Below are positions 52,378 to 60,344 of a stretch of 64,000 nt of DNA, one piece after another. Below the pieces are notes generated by a model, which was given only the letters and a program-made list of their open reading frames with translations, searched no databases and had not been told where the DNA came from. The position numbers and the translations under genes were made by a program. Positions within the stretch are counted from its first letter, which is position 1; every line of letters starts with the position of its first letter. This stretch comes from Sinorhizobium chiapasense (GTDB lineage Bacteria; Pseudomonadota; Alphaproteobacteria; Rhizobiales; Rhizobiaceae), in NCBI RefSeq assembly GCF_036488675.1, contig NZ_CP133148.1, forward strand, positions 1-64,000, in the 5' to 3' direction.

Positions 52378-52578
52378 GCCCCTCACCCTAGATCGTTTCA
52401 TTGAAACAGTGAAATGATCTAACTCTTTGAAATTACGCAATTCCGGACGGAAAACCGTTGCACACTTTTCCTGGAATTGCTCTAACCCTCTCCCCGCAGG
52501 CGGGGGGACTGAGACGTCGCCGCAAGTCCTTCTCCCCGCCAGGACGGGGAGAAGGTGGCCGGCAGGCCGGATGAGGGG
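52378..52578. repeat. CCCCTCA...GAGGGG repeat interrupted by a second element
   Basis: The outer element is the same as at 4955-5066, in opposite orientation: GCCCCTCACCCTA, then (after the interruption) ACCCTCTCCCCGCAGGCGGGG, CCTTCTCCCCGCCAGGACGGGGAGAAGG and GGATGAGGGG. The uninterrupted copy reads CCCTAGCCCTCTCCCC across the same point. Confidence 0.85.
52391..52484. mobile_element. 94-bp hairpin element inserted in another repeat
   Basis: The insert begins GATCGTTTCATTG after a CTA and ends GGAATTGCTCTA. It contains two hairpins (ATCGTTTCATTGAAAC..GTGAAATGAT-type and AATTCCGGACGG..CCTGGAATT-type). CTA stands on both sides (52388-52390 and 52482-52484), as expected for a short target duplication. 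Parts of the same element occur at 39903-39950 and 47440-47482. Confidence 0.6.
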
Positions 52579-52604
52579 TGAAGCCGGGGTCGAAATCTCT
52601 ATGC

Positions 52605-52862
52605 TTAATGAAGGCTGACGGTGCGAAGATCGTCCTCGGCCGCCTTGAAGAACGTGCTGGACCGATTGTCGGTCAAGAGGATCGGCGTACCGTCGGCGCC
52701 GAACAGGGCCCACAGGTCGATTCCGGGCCCCATTTCTGGCGCTTCCGGGAAACAACGGGAGACCTCCTCCGAACGCATCTTGCGGATATAGCCGACTTCG
52801 CCCTCGCCGAGATGCGCAAGGTCGTTCTTCGACAGCGATGTGTTGATGGCTTTCAGTCCCAT
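52605..52862 (-). CDS. DUF1150 family protein
   Basis: An 85-residue protein matching the small alphaproteobacterial DUF1150 family: LGEGEVGYIRKMRSEEV in the middle and IDLWALFGADGTPILLTDNRS near the C-terminus. Function unknown. It is encoded 47 bases behind hsp20 on the same strand, a pairing that I recall as frequent in rhizobia, so it is likely expressed with the small heat-shock protein. Confidence 0.82.
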   Translation of the reverse strand: MGLKAINTSLSKNDLAHLGEGEVGYIRKMRSEEVSRCFPEAPEMGPGIDLWALFGADGTPILLTDNRSSTFFKAAEDDLRTVSLH

Positions 52863-52909
52863 GGTGACACTCCGTGGTCGCCGGACAGGGGAGAATCCCG
52901 CCGGTTATC

Positions 52910-53341
52910 CTACTCTGGGACGGAAATGTTAATTTTCTTTACCATACGGACCGGTTCGGGCCGCACGAGATCGACGGAAAGAAGACCGTTGCGCAGCTCG
53001 GCTCCGAGAACCTTCATGCCGTCGGCGAGCACAAATGTGCGCTGGAACTGCCGAGCCGCAATGCCGCGGTGCAGGTAATCCCGCTCGCCCATATCGGCCT
53101 GGCGGCCGCGAATGACCAGCTGGTTTTCTTCGGTCGTGACGTCCAGGTCCTCCTCGGAGAAACCGGCGACGGCGAGTGTTATCCGCAGCCGCTCAGGCGC
53201 ATCCGAAGATGCGTCGCCGCGAATGCGCTCGATATTGTAGGGTGGATATCCGTCATTGCCCTTGGCGATGCGCTCAAGGGTCTTTTCCATCGTGTCAAAG
53301 CCCAGCAGAAGCGGGCTGGTAAAGGGCGTGATCCTGCTCAT
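52910..53341 (-). CDS. Small heat-shock protein, Hsp20/alpha-crystallin family
   Basis: An ATP-independent holdase of 143 residues. The alpha-crystallin domain covers about 35-128 (PPYNIERI, RLRITLAVAGFSEEDLDVTT, LVIRGRQ, HRGIAARQFQRTFVLADGM), with the AELRNGLLSVDL motif (A-x-x-x-N-G-x-L) near its end. The C-terminal ISVPE contains the I-x-V tail motif used in oligomerisation. ATG 53341 is preceded by AAGGA, which is buried in a ROSE-type hairpin. It leads a likely hsp20-DUF1150 unit. Confidence 0.93.
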   Translation of the reverse strand: MSRITPFTSPLLLGFDTMEKTLERIAKGNDGYPPYNIERIRGDASSDAPERLRITLAVAGFSEEDLDVTTEENQLVIRGRQADMGERDYLHRGIAARQFQRTFVLADGMKVLGAELRNGLLSVDLVRPEPVRMVKKINISVPE

Positions 53342-53348
53342 GTCCCAA

Positions 53349-53455
53349 GTCCTTGCAGCTCAAGCGACCATGCTTTGCGGACCTGCCAAGCAGCATCCAT
53401 GCCGCAATATGGTAGCTGTGAGCAACGAGTGCAAGCCGCTTGCCTCGGCAGCGCA
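53349..53455 (-). promoter_or_regulatory. ROSE-type RNA thermometer in the hsp20 leader
   Basis: On the minus strand the bases before hsp20 read GTCGCTTG, loop AGCTG, CAAGGAC. The two sides pair as GTC-CTTG with CAAGGAC, leaving one bulged G opposite the ribosome-binding site AAGGA. This is the hallmark of ROSE elements (a U-U/C-G-C-U strand with a bulged G masking the Shine-Dalgarno), which melt at heat-shock temperature. The stem spans 53349-53368; further hairpins lie upstream in the leader. The 5' limit is estimated from a candidate promoter. Confidence 0.8.
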
Positions 53456-53460
53456 CGCAA

Positions 53461-53488
53461 ATCATAGTTCGCTTCGTTAAAATCAGGG
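53461..53488 (-). promoter_or_regulatory. Candidate RpoH promoter of hsp20
   Basis: On the minus strand, CCCTGAT (53488-53482) and CTATGAT (53467-53461) are 14 bases apart, about 120 bases before the hsp20 start. The layout resembles the grpE candidate at 9377-9407. This would give a leader of about 110 bases, suitable for a ROSE element. Confidence 0.4.
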
Positions 53489-53613
53489 CGGGATGAGGAA
53501 AGAGGGACCGTGAAGCGGCTCCAGCCGAATCCTGCGTCAATATCTCAGGATCGGGCCGGTCGTGTCTGGATCGACGAGATCGGCTACCATCGTGACCCAG
53601 GAGGATCGAGAAA

Positions 53614-54558
53614 GTGTCAAGCGCGAGAAAGATAATCATCGACACCGATCCCGGGCAGGACGACGCGGCCGCCATCATGCTCGCCTTCGGTAGTCCGGAG
53701 GAAATCGACCTTTTGGGCATCACCACCGTCGCCGGCAACGTTCCGCTTTCGCTGACGGCCCGCAACGCACGCATCATTTGCGAGCTTTGCAACAGGACGG
53801 ATGTGAAGGTCTTCGCGGGCGCGGAGCGGCCGGTCGCGCGCCCACTGGTCACGGCTGAGCATGTCCACGGCAAGACAGGGCTCGACGGACCGGTACTGGC
53901 GGAACCGACGATGCCGCTCCAGGAACAGGACGCCGCCGATTTCATCATCGAGACGTTGCTCACCGAGAACGAGGGGGCTGTTACGCTCTGCACGCTTGGC
54001 CCCTTGACCAACATCGCCCTTGCCCTGACGAAGGCGCCGGAGATCGCACGGCGGGTGCGCGAGCTCGTGATGATGGGCGGCGGATTTTTCGAGGGCGGCA
54101 ACATCACACCGGCGGCGGAATTCAACGTTTACGTCGATCCGGAAGCAGCAGAAATCGTCTTCCGCTCCGGCATCCCGATCGTGATGATGCCGCTCGACGT
54201 GACGCATCGCGTCCTGACCCACAAGGCTCGCGTCCAGAAGATTCGCGAGATCGGCAGTCCCGCGGCGATCGCGATGGCCGAGATGCTGGAGTTCTTCGAG
54301 CGCTTCGACATCGAAAAATACGGCACGGACGGCGGGCCATTGCATGACCCGACGGTGATTGCCTACCTGCTGCGGCCGGAACTGTTCACCGGGCGCGACT
54401 GCAATGTCGAGATCGAGACGACCTCCGCCCTGACGGCCGGCATGACCGTCGTCGACTGGTGGCAGGTGACCGGCCGCAAGCACAATGCCAAGGTGATGCG
54501 ACACATCGACGACGAGGGCTTTTTCGATCTCCTGACGGAGCGTCTGGCGCGCATTTGA
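53614..54558 (+). CDS. Inosine-uridine-type nucleoside hydrolase
   Basis: Hydrolyses the N-glycosidic bond of ribonucleosides to base and ribose. The 314-residue protein has the diagnostic DTDPGQDDA calcium-binding cluster (Asp10, Asp12, Asp16, Asp17), the TTVAGNVPL strand, VTLCTLGPLTNIALAL and the C-terminal HDPTVIAYLL segment. GTG 53614 is preceded by GGAGGA. A ribokinase gene (57347) is 2.8 kb away across mcpX, and could use the ribose released. Specificity cannot be read from the sequence. A strong terminator follows. Confidence 0.93.
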   Translation: MSSARKIIIDTDPGQDDAAAIMLAFGSPEEIDLLGITTVAGNVPLSLTARNARIICELCNRTDVKVFAGAERPVARPLVTAEHVHGKTGLDGPVLAEPTMPLQEQDAADFIIETLLTENEGAVTLCTLGPLTNIALALTKAPEIARRVRELVMMGGGFFEGGNITPAAEFNVYVDPEAAEIVFRSGIPIVMMPLDVTHRVLTHKARVQKIREIGSPAAIAMAEMLEFFERFDIEKYGTDGGPLHDPTVIAYLLRPELFTGRDCNVEIETTSALTAGMTVVDWWQVTGRKHNAKVMRHIDDEGFFDLLTERLARI

Positions 54559-54603
54559 CCGGCGCCGTCAGCGGCGCAGCCGCGAACAACAATTCTGCAA
54601 ATG

Positions 54604-54637
54604 AAGACGGCGCCTCTTCGGGCGCCGTCTTGCTGTT
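54604..54637 (+). terminator. Intrinsic terminator of the nucleoside hydrolase gene
   Basis: AAGACGGCGCC (54604-54614) and GGCGCCGTCTT (54621-54631) form an 11-bp perfect stem with a TCTTCG loop, followed by GCTGTT. It lies between two convergent genes, so it may also serve mcpX on the minus strand. Confidence 0.8.
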
Positions 54638-54655
54638 CATTCTATCGCGGGCGGC

Positions 54656-57040
54656 TCAGAACTCTTCCCAATTGTCCTGAGCGAGCGCATTGGCACCGGA
54701 TGTCTGGGCAAGCACGCGCTGTGTCGATGCCGAATAGCCGCCGCTTCGTGCCGTTGCCTGCCGGCTCTCTTTGGCGGCAGGCGGAGGAGAGGCGGGACGC
54801 TCCGCCGCGCGCATCCGCTCGGCTGCACCGCGCAACATCTCGGAGGAGGACTGGGCAGGCGCCTGCTGCGCGACACGGAAACGGGAAACCAGCGTGCTCA
54901 GTGCGCCGGCTTCGTCGTTCAGCGCCATACTGGCGGCCGTCGTTTCTTCGACCATCGCGGCGTTCTGCTGCGTCACCTGATCCATCTGGTTGACGGCCGA
55001 GTTGATCTCCTTCAGGCCGACCGCCTGTTCCGAGGCGGAACTTGAGATCTGGCGGATCAGGCTGTTGATCTGCACCACCTGCTCGGCGATCTTCTCGAGT
55101 GCGCTGCCCGCCTTGCCGACGAGATCCACGCCCTCGCGGACCTGGCCTGCGGAGGTGTTGATCAGCGTCTTGATCTCCTTCGCGGCGTTTGCCGAGCGCT
55201 GTGCGAGCTCGCGGACCTCCTGGGCGACGACGGCGAAGCCCTTGCCGGCGTCGCCGGCGCGGGCAGCCTCGACGCCCGCGTTGAGCGCGAGCAGGTTCGT
55301 CTGGAAGGCGATCTCATCGATGACGCCGATGATCCGGCTGACTTCGTGCGAGGATTGCTCGATACCCTGCATGGCGGCGATGGCCTTCTGCACAACCTCG
55401 CCGGACTGCTCGGCATCGCTGCTCGCCACCTCGACCGATTTGGCCGCGACCTTGGCATTCTCGGCGCTGGCGTTCACCTGGGAGGTGAGCTGGTCGAGGG
55501 CGGCTGCGGTTTCCTCAAGGCTCGCGGCTTGCTGTTCCGTCCGGTGCGAGAGGTCGTTGGCGGCATTGCTGATCTCGGACGTGCCGCTGCCGATGTTGAC
55601 GACCGAGTGATTGACAGTCCGGATGGTCTCTTCGAGGCTCTTCATCGTCGCGTTGAAATCACGCTTCAGTTGCGCGTATTCACCAGGGAATTCGTCGGTG
55701 ATCCGGAAGGCGAGGTCACCGGCTGACAAATGCGACAGGCCCTTGCCTAGGCGGGCGACGATATCGCGCTGCAGGGCACTGCTCTCGGCGCGCTCTGTTT
55801 CCGATTGATTGCGCTGCATCTCCGCCTGCTCACGCTGGTGGCGGGCTTCTCCTTCGAGGCGCTTGGTGTCGGCGAGCTGGTGGCGGAAACCTTCCAGCGC
55901 CTTGGCAACTGAACCGGTTTCGTCCAAGCGATCCTGGCCGGCAATCGGCTTCGAATAGTCGCCGTCGCTAAGCGTCTGAACGTCGCTGACAAGCCCGGCC
56001 AGCGGTTTCTGCACGAAGCCGCGAACTGCGAAGTAAAGGCCGGCGAGCACGGCACCGAGGACGACAAGACCGCCGACGATCATCATGTAGGTCTGATCGC
56101 GGACCGGCGCGTTGATTACCGCACGCGGCACGTCGACGAGCACGACCCAGTTGGCGTTTACGTTCGGAAGTTTGAAGGGGTACACGACGCGATCGAAGGG
56201 CTCGTTTCCGTCATAGGTGAGGTTCTTGATCACGCCGGAGGTCGCCGACGACAGGGCGTTCTTGACGATATCGGCGCCTTCGCCGTCATAATCTTTCATC
56301 AACAGATCCGGGATCGGCGACACGAGCCATTTGCCGCTCTGCGACAGCAGGTAGACCCGGCCCGAGCCGAAAGGCTTGACCTTTGCGAGGTCGTCGGCCA
56401 GCGAGGCGAGCGAAATGTCGACGCCGGAGATGCCGATCAGCTTGCCGTCGGACATCACCGGATAAGCGATCGAGCTCATCGTGGTGGGGACGTCGGTGCC
56501 TTCGGCGAGGTAGGGCTGGGTGATTGCCCCCTTGCCGCTCTTGGCCGCGAGGGCGTACCATTCGGCGGCATAGTCCGCCTTGAAGGTCGAGAGCTGGGCC
56601 TTGCCGTTACGGTCCTTCGACCAATAGGGCGTGAATGCGCCCTCTGCGTTACCGCCAAGCTCCGTGCTGTTGATAACATCCTTCCCATCGAAGGCCTTCG
56701 GTTCCTCGGCGAACCAGCTTCCGAAGGCGAACTCGTGCTGCTCCAGGTTCGCCTTCAACACATTGATGGCGCCGGCGCGATCGATCGACTGCCCGGCGTG
56801 GCCCCGCCCGAGAACGCCCGACATCGTGCGCGCGGCGGCCGCGAGTTCACCGACGCTGCCTGCGATGTCGGAAGCGATGGCGTGCGCTTCGCTGTCCGCG
56901 TCGTCGAGAACCAGCGTCTCGACGCGGTTCTGTGTCTGGGAGATGAGAACGAAATTCGAGGCGAGCAGCACGAGTGCGATCGTACCGCCTGTCACAGCGA
57001 TCAGTTTGGTCGCCAGTGATTTGGCTTGGAACTTGAACAT
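54656..57040 (-). CDS. mcpX: Methyl-accepting chemotaxis protein McpX (dCache type)
   Basis: A 794-residue transmembrane chemoreceptor. TM1 is about 12-33 and TM2 about 319-340; between them lies a periplasmic dCache domain (GSWFAEEP, AAEWYALAAKSGKGAITQPY, IAYPVMSDGKLIGISGVDIS). A HAMP domain, a second HAMP-like stretch and the signalling domain (EIAFQTNLLALNAGVEAARAG hairpin tip, given in part) follow. It ends with the pentapeptide NWEEF, a CheR/CheB docking tail. Position beside metK-trmB-hsp20 and rbsK matches S. meliloti mcpX, whose product senses quaternary ammonium compounds such as proline betaine; ligand by analogy. GAGGA precedes ATG 57040. Its 306-base upstream gap (57041-57346) shows no certain feature. 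Confidence 0.85.
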   Translation of the reverse strand: MFKFQAKSLATKLIAVTGGTIALVLLASNFVLISQTQNRVETLVLDDADSEAHAIASDIAGSVGELAAAARTMSGVLGRGHAGQSIDRAGAINVLKANLEQHEFAFGSWFAEEPKAFDGKDVINSTELGGNAEGAFTPYWSKDRNGKAQLSTFKADYAAEWYALAAKSGKGAITQPYLAEGTDVPTTMSSIAYPVMSDGKLIGISGVDISLASLADDLAKVKPFGSGRVYLLSQSGKWLVSPIPDLLMKDYDGEGADIVKNALSSATSGVIKNLTYDGNEPFDRVVYPFKLPNVNANWVVLVDVPRAVINAPVRDQTYMMIVGGLVVLGAVLAGLYFAVRGFVQKPLAGLVSDVQTLSDGDYSKPIAGQDRLDETGSVAKALEGFRHQLADTKRLEGEARHQREQAEMQRNQSETERAESSALQRDIVARLGKGLSHLSAGDLAFRITDEFPGEYAQLKRDFNATMKSLEETIRTVNHSVVNIGSGTSEISNAANDLSHRTEQQAASLEETAAALDQLTSQVNASAENAKVAAKSVEVASSDAEQSGEVVQKAIAAMQGIEQSSHEVSRIIGVIDEIAFQTNLLALNAGVEAARAGDAGKGFAVVAQEVRELAQRSANAAKEIKTLINTSAGQVREGVDLVGKAGSALEKIAEQVVQINSLIRQISSSASEQAVGLKEINSAVNQMDQVTQQNAAMVEETTAASMALNDEAGALSTLVSRFRVAQQAPAQSSSEMLRGAAERMRAAERPASPPPAAKESRQATARSGGYSASTQRVLAQTSGANALAQDNWEEF

Positions 57041-57346
57041 GAAATCCTCACATACTGAGAGGTCCGCAGACTTGTCGCCCACGGCGTGACGCATTCCGAA
57101 TTGTGGGGTGAAACTCCGTCATGGAGCGCCAGATGCCGACCGGCACGAAGGAGGCAGCAAACCTTTAAGCGCGGTCGACCTTCTCATGCATCTGAATAGG
57201 GGATCAATTCTTAAGATCCAGCCAACGCCGAACCCAAATCATCGTCGCGACAGGCAAGTTTTGCCCGCCGAGTTTGATCGACGCGACATAAACTGTCGGG
57301 TTTGCGAAGCGGGCGGAAATAGGAGGGCAAAACGCGGCGTTGTCTC

Positions 57347-58246
57347 TTAAAGGCGGGCGGCGACCTCGGACGCCAGCGGTATGGCCGGTTGCGCACCGGG
57401 CTTGAGGCATGCAAGCGATCCGGCGACCGCCGCTTGCCGCAGCGCGTCGGGAAAGGGGAGGCCGGCGTCGAGGCCCGCGGCCAGATAGCCGCAGAACGTA
57501 TCGCCGGCGCCGACAGTGTCGACCGGTTCTATGGTCAGGCCCTTGGCGCGATGAACGGCACCATCGTGGATGGCGATCACGCCCTCGGCGCCAAGCGTCA
57601 CGATCACGGTCCGGCCGGTCTCGCCGTGGAGCCGTTTCATCGCCGCCTCGCGCTCGACGCCGTCGATGTCTGTCTTGCCGGCCAGCAGTTCGAATTCGGT
57701 TTCGTTGGCAATCACGATATCGGCCATTCGGCCGAGACTGGTTGCCTCGGGTGTAAGTGGGGCGATGTTGACGATCGAGCGGATACCGCGGCGTTTGGCT
57801 TCCACAAGCGCCTTTTCGACGGAGGCGGCGGGAATTTCGAGCTGCAGCATCAGCGTATCGCCGGGCGACATTGCATCGAGTGCGGCCGTTGCGTCGCTCT
57901 CGTTCACCGTCGCATTGGCGCTGGCGACGACGACGATGACGTTCTCGCCGTCGCCGCCGACGATGATATGTGCCGTACCCGTAGGCTCATCCACCGTCTT
58001 GATAAGGCCAAGATCGGCTCCGCCTTCTTTGAGCAGCGCCAGCGCACCCTCCGCAAAACTGTCCCACCCGACGGCGCCGGCCATGCGCACTGACGCGCCG
58101 GCGCGCTGTGCGGCCAGCGCCTGGTTGGCACCCTTGCCGCCGGCGGCGGTCGAGAAGCCGGTCCCGGCAACGGTTTCGCCGGGCTTCGGCAGGCGTGCGG
58201 TCGTGGCGATCAGGTCCATATTGATGGACCCAAGGACAGTAATCAT
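57347..58246 (-). CDS. rbsK: Ribokinase
   Basis: Phosphorylates D-ribose to ribose-5-phosphate. The 299-residue PfkB-family protein shows the N-terminal GSINMDL, the GGKGANQA signature at 36-43, and the anion-hole motif DTVGAGDTFCG at 243-253 with catalytic Asp249. No ribose ABC transporter is adjacent. Ribose from the nearby nucleoside hydrolase is a possible source of substrate. It lies 51 bases behind rmuC on the same strand. Confidence 0.93.
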   Translation of the reverse strand: MITVLGSINMDLIATTARLPKPGETVAGTGFSTAAGGKGANQALAAQRAGASVRMAGAVGWDSFAEGALALLKEGGADLGLIKTVDEPTGTAHIIVGGDGENVIVVVASANATVNESDATAALDAMSPGDTLMLQLEIPAASVEKALVEAKRRGIRSIVNIAPLTPEATSLGRMADIVIANETEFELLAGKTDIDGVEREAAMKRLHGETGRTVIVTLGAEGVIAIHDGAVHRAKGLTIEPVDTVGAGDTFCGYLAAGLDAGLPFPDALRQAAVAGSLACLKPGAQPAIPLASEVAARL

Positions 58247-58297
58247 TTGGAGGTGCCCTGTCGGATTGCTGATTTTTGCGAAGAGTGCCCGACCGCG

Positions 58298-59491
58298 TCA
58301 GTCCTCGTCAACCACCCGCAGCTTCAATTGCCCCATCCTGTTGTCCAGCGGCCGTCCGCCGTTGTCGCCCTCGCCGGGCGCGGCTTCCGCCGCGAGCTCC
58401 AGCGCCTCGATCTTGGCGCCGCGCCGGGTCAGCTTGTCCGATGAGATGAGGATATCCTCCACGTCCTTCTGCGTCATGGCGAAATGGCCCTGGAGTTTGC
58501 GCACACGTTCGTCGAGGCGTGAAAGGTCGTCCATCAGGCGCGCGACTTCGCCCTGGATCAGGTGCGCCTGCTCGCGCATGCGGGCGTCCTTGAGGATCGC
58601 CTGGATCACCTGGATCGACAAAAGCAGCAGCGACGGCGAGACGATGACGATGCGCTGGCGATGCGCCTTCTGCACGATCGCCTCGAAGTGCTCGTGGATC
58701 TCCGCGAAGATCGATTCGGAAGGAACAAAGAGGAAGGCCGTCTCCTGCGTCTCCCCCGGCAGGAGATACTTGCCGGCGATATCGCGAATATGCACCTCCA
58801 TGTCGCGGCGGAAGGTCTGCGCCGCCTGCTGCCGCCTTTCGGCGGTCGCCGCGTCGCGCATTGCGTTCCATCCTTCAAGCGGAAACTTTGCGTCGATGAC
58901 GAGCGGCGGCTGGCCGTTCGGCATGCGGATCGTGCAATCCGGGCGTGCGCCGTTCGAAAGCGTTGCCTGGAAGGCGAAGGCGCCCATCGGCAACCCGTCG
59001 GCAACGATCGCTTCCATGCGCGACTGGCCGAAAGCCCCGCGCGTCTGCTTGTTCGCGAGAATGTTCTGCAGCCCGGCCATGTCCTTGGCCAGCGATTGAA
59101 TGTTGTTCTGGGCGCTGTCGATGACGGCAAGCCGTTCCTGCAGGCGGCGAAGGTTTTCGTGCGTCGCTTTCGTCTGCTCGCTGATCGAGGCGCCGATGCG
59201 GTGCGTCATCCCGTCGATTCGCTGGCTGATGGACTGGTTGAGTTCCGCCTGGCGGGTGCCGAAAACGTCCGTCATGGCGGCAATGCGGCCCTGCAATTCC
59301 GTCTGCGCGGCAAGGAGTGTCGCCATCTGCTCGTCTCGCTCGTCAGCGCGGGCGGACCTTGCCCGACGCGCAAGCATAAGGCTCGCGAGCGTCATGAGAA
59401 GCGCGGCCGCCGTGACGAGATGACCGGCCGTGACGGGCAGGGCGCCAACGAGGAACAGCGGTTGGTCGAAGGAAAAGGCAATGGGCTCCAT
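58298..59491 (-). CDS. rmuC: DNA recombination protein RmuC homologue
   Basis: A 397-residue protein with an N-terminal membrane helix (about 22-42, [17 protein letters not shown]), a long coiled coil (about 45-135, [20 protein letters not shown]) and the RmuC domain (about 150-360) with [24 protein letters not shown] (given in part), a PD-(D/E)XK-like core. RmuC limits inversion of short inverted repeats in E. coli, a point of interest given the many palindromes here. It diverges from def; the gap 59492-59640 holds nothing that I can name. Confidence 0.9.
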   Translation of the reverse strand: MEPIAFSFDQPLFLVGALPVTAGHLVTAAALLMTLASLMLARRARSARADERDEQMATLLAAQTELQGRIAAMTDVFGTRQAELNQSISQRIDGMTHRIGASISEQTKATHENLRRLQERLAVIDSAQNNIQSLAKDMAGLQNILANKQTRGAFGQSRMEAIVADGLPMGAFAFQATLSNGARPDCTIRMPNGQPPLVIDAKFPLEGWNAMRDAATAERRQQAAQTFRRDMEVHIRDIAGKYLLPGETQETAFLFVPSESIFAEIHEHFEAIVQKAHRQRIVIVSPSLLLLSIQVIQAILKDARMREQAHLIQGEVARLMDDLSRLDERVRKLQGHFAMTQKDVEDILISSDKLTRRGAKIEALELAAEAAPGEGDNGGRPLDNRMGQLKLRVVDED

Positions 59492-59640
59492 GGCGGCAGC
59501 CTAACAGATTCGCGCCCGAAGACCAGATCAAAACAAGAACAAACATATCCCGGTCCTTGCAGCCAACACGCGCCGCGTGTGCGATCTCGCCAGAGGCAAT
59601 GTTCTTGCGCGCAAGCGGAAAGATCGGCTATGGGATCACA

Positions 59641-60165
59641 ATGACGATCAAGCCACTAATCATCCTTCCCGATCCGGTTCTGCGCCAGGTGTCCAAGCCG
59701 GTGGAGACCGTTGACGACGACATCCGCCGCCTCGCGGACGACATGCTGGAAACCATGTACGACGCGCCGGGCATCGGCCTTGCGGCAATCCAGATCGGCG
59801 TACCGAAGCGCCTGCTGGTTCTCGACGTGTCGAAGGAAGGCGAGGAGAAGACCCCGCTCGTCTTCATCAACCCGAAAATTGTCAGATCCTCCGATGACCG
59901 TTCGGTCTACGAGGAAGGCTGCCTCTCGATCCCGGATTACTATGCGGAAGTGGAGCGCCCTGCGGCGATTACCGTCGAATATCTCGATCGCCACGGCAAG
60001 GAGCAAGCGGTCGAGGCGGATGGCCTGCTTGCCACCTGTCTGCAGCACGAGATCGATCATCTGAACGGCGTTCTGTTCATCGACCATATCTCCAAGCTGA
60101 AGCGGGATATGGTGATCCGCAAGTTCACCAAGGCAGCCAAGACACGCGGCGCCAAAGCGATCTGA
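59641..60165 (+). CDS. def: Peptide deformylase
   Basis: Removes the formyl group from nascent proteins. The 174-residue protein carries the three signatures [10 protein letters not shown] (44-53), EEGCLSIP with zinc ligand Cys94, and QHEIDHLNG with zinc ligands His136 and His140. Note [10 protein letters not shown], against the usual GVGLAAPQIG: Ile stands in place of Pro. ATG 59641 is chosen; an in-frame extension to 59557 has no similarity. First gene of def-fmt-truA, with a RIME-like element between def and fmt. Confidence 0.97.
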   Translation: MTIKPLIILPDPVLRQVSKPVETVDDDIRRLADDMLETMYDAPGIGLAAIQIGVPKRLLVLDVSKEGEEKTPLVFINPKIVRSSDDRSVYEEGCLSIPDYYAEVERPAAITVEYLDRHGKEQAVEADGLLATCLQHEIDHLNGVLFIDHISKLKRDMVIRKFTKAAKTRGAKAI

Positions 60166-60168
60166 GCC

Positions 60169-60268
60169 TACAGCGCCGCGCGTCTTACGCGCAAAGGACG
60201 CTGTAGCGCTTTGAATTGCTGCATTTTTTATCCTTAAATCGGATACGATTTAAGGATACAGGCAGTAG
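60169..60268 (-). repeat. RIME-like mosaic repeat, copy i
   Basis: Reverse orientation, nearly complete: CAGCGCCGCGCGTCTTACGCGC, GCTGTAGCGCTTTGAATTGCTGC, then TCCTTAAATCGG/CGATTTAAGGA and CAGGCAGTAG. Starts three bases after the def stop. Confidence 0.85.
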
Positions 60269-60344
60269 CTTTTCCAGAACCGCTACCGAGCGATGCTGGA
60301 AATCGCGGGTGCAGCCCGATTTTCAAGAGACGGAGTTTGCCGCC

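Noticed and set aside
60216..60344. N-terminal extension of Fmt by 43 residues
   Set aside because: It starts inside the RIME-like element; the TTG at 60345 gives the conserved [13 protein letters not shown] opening and normal length.
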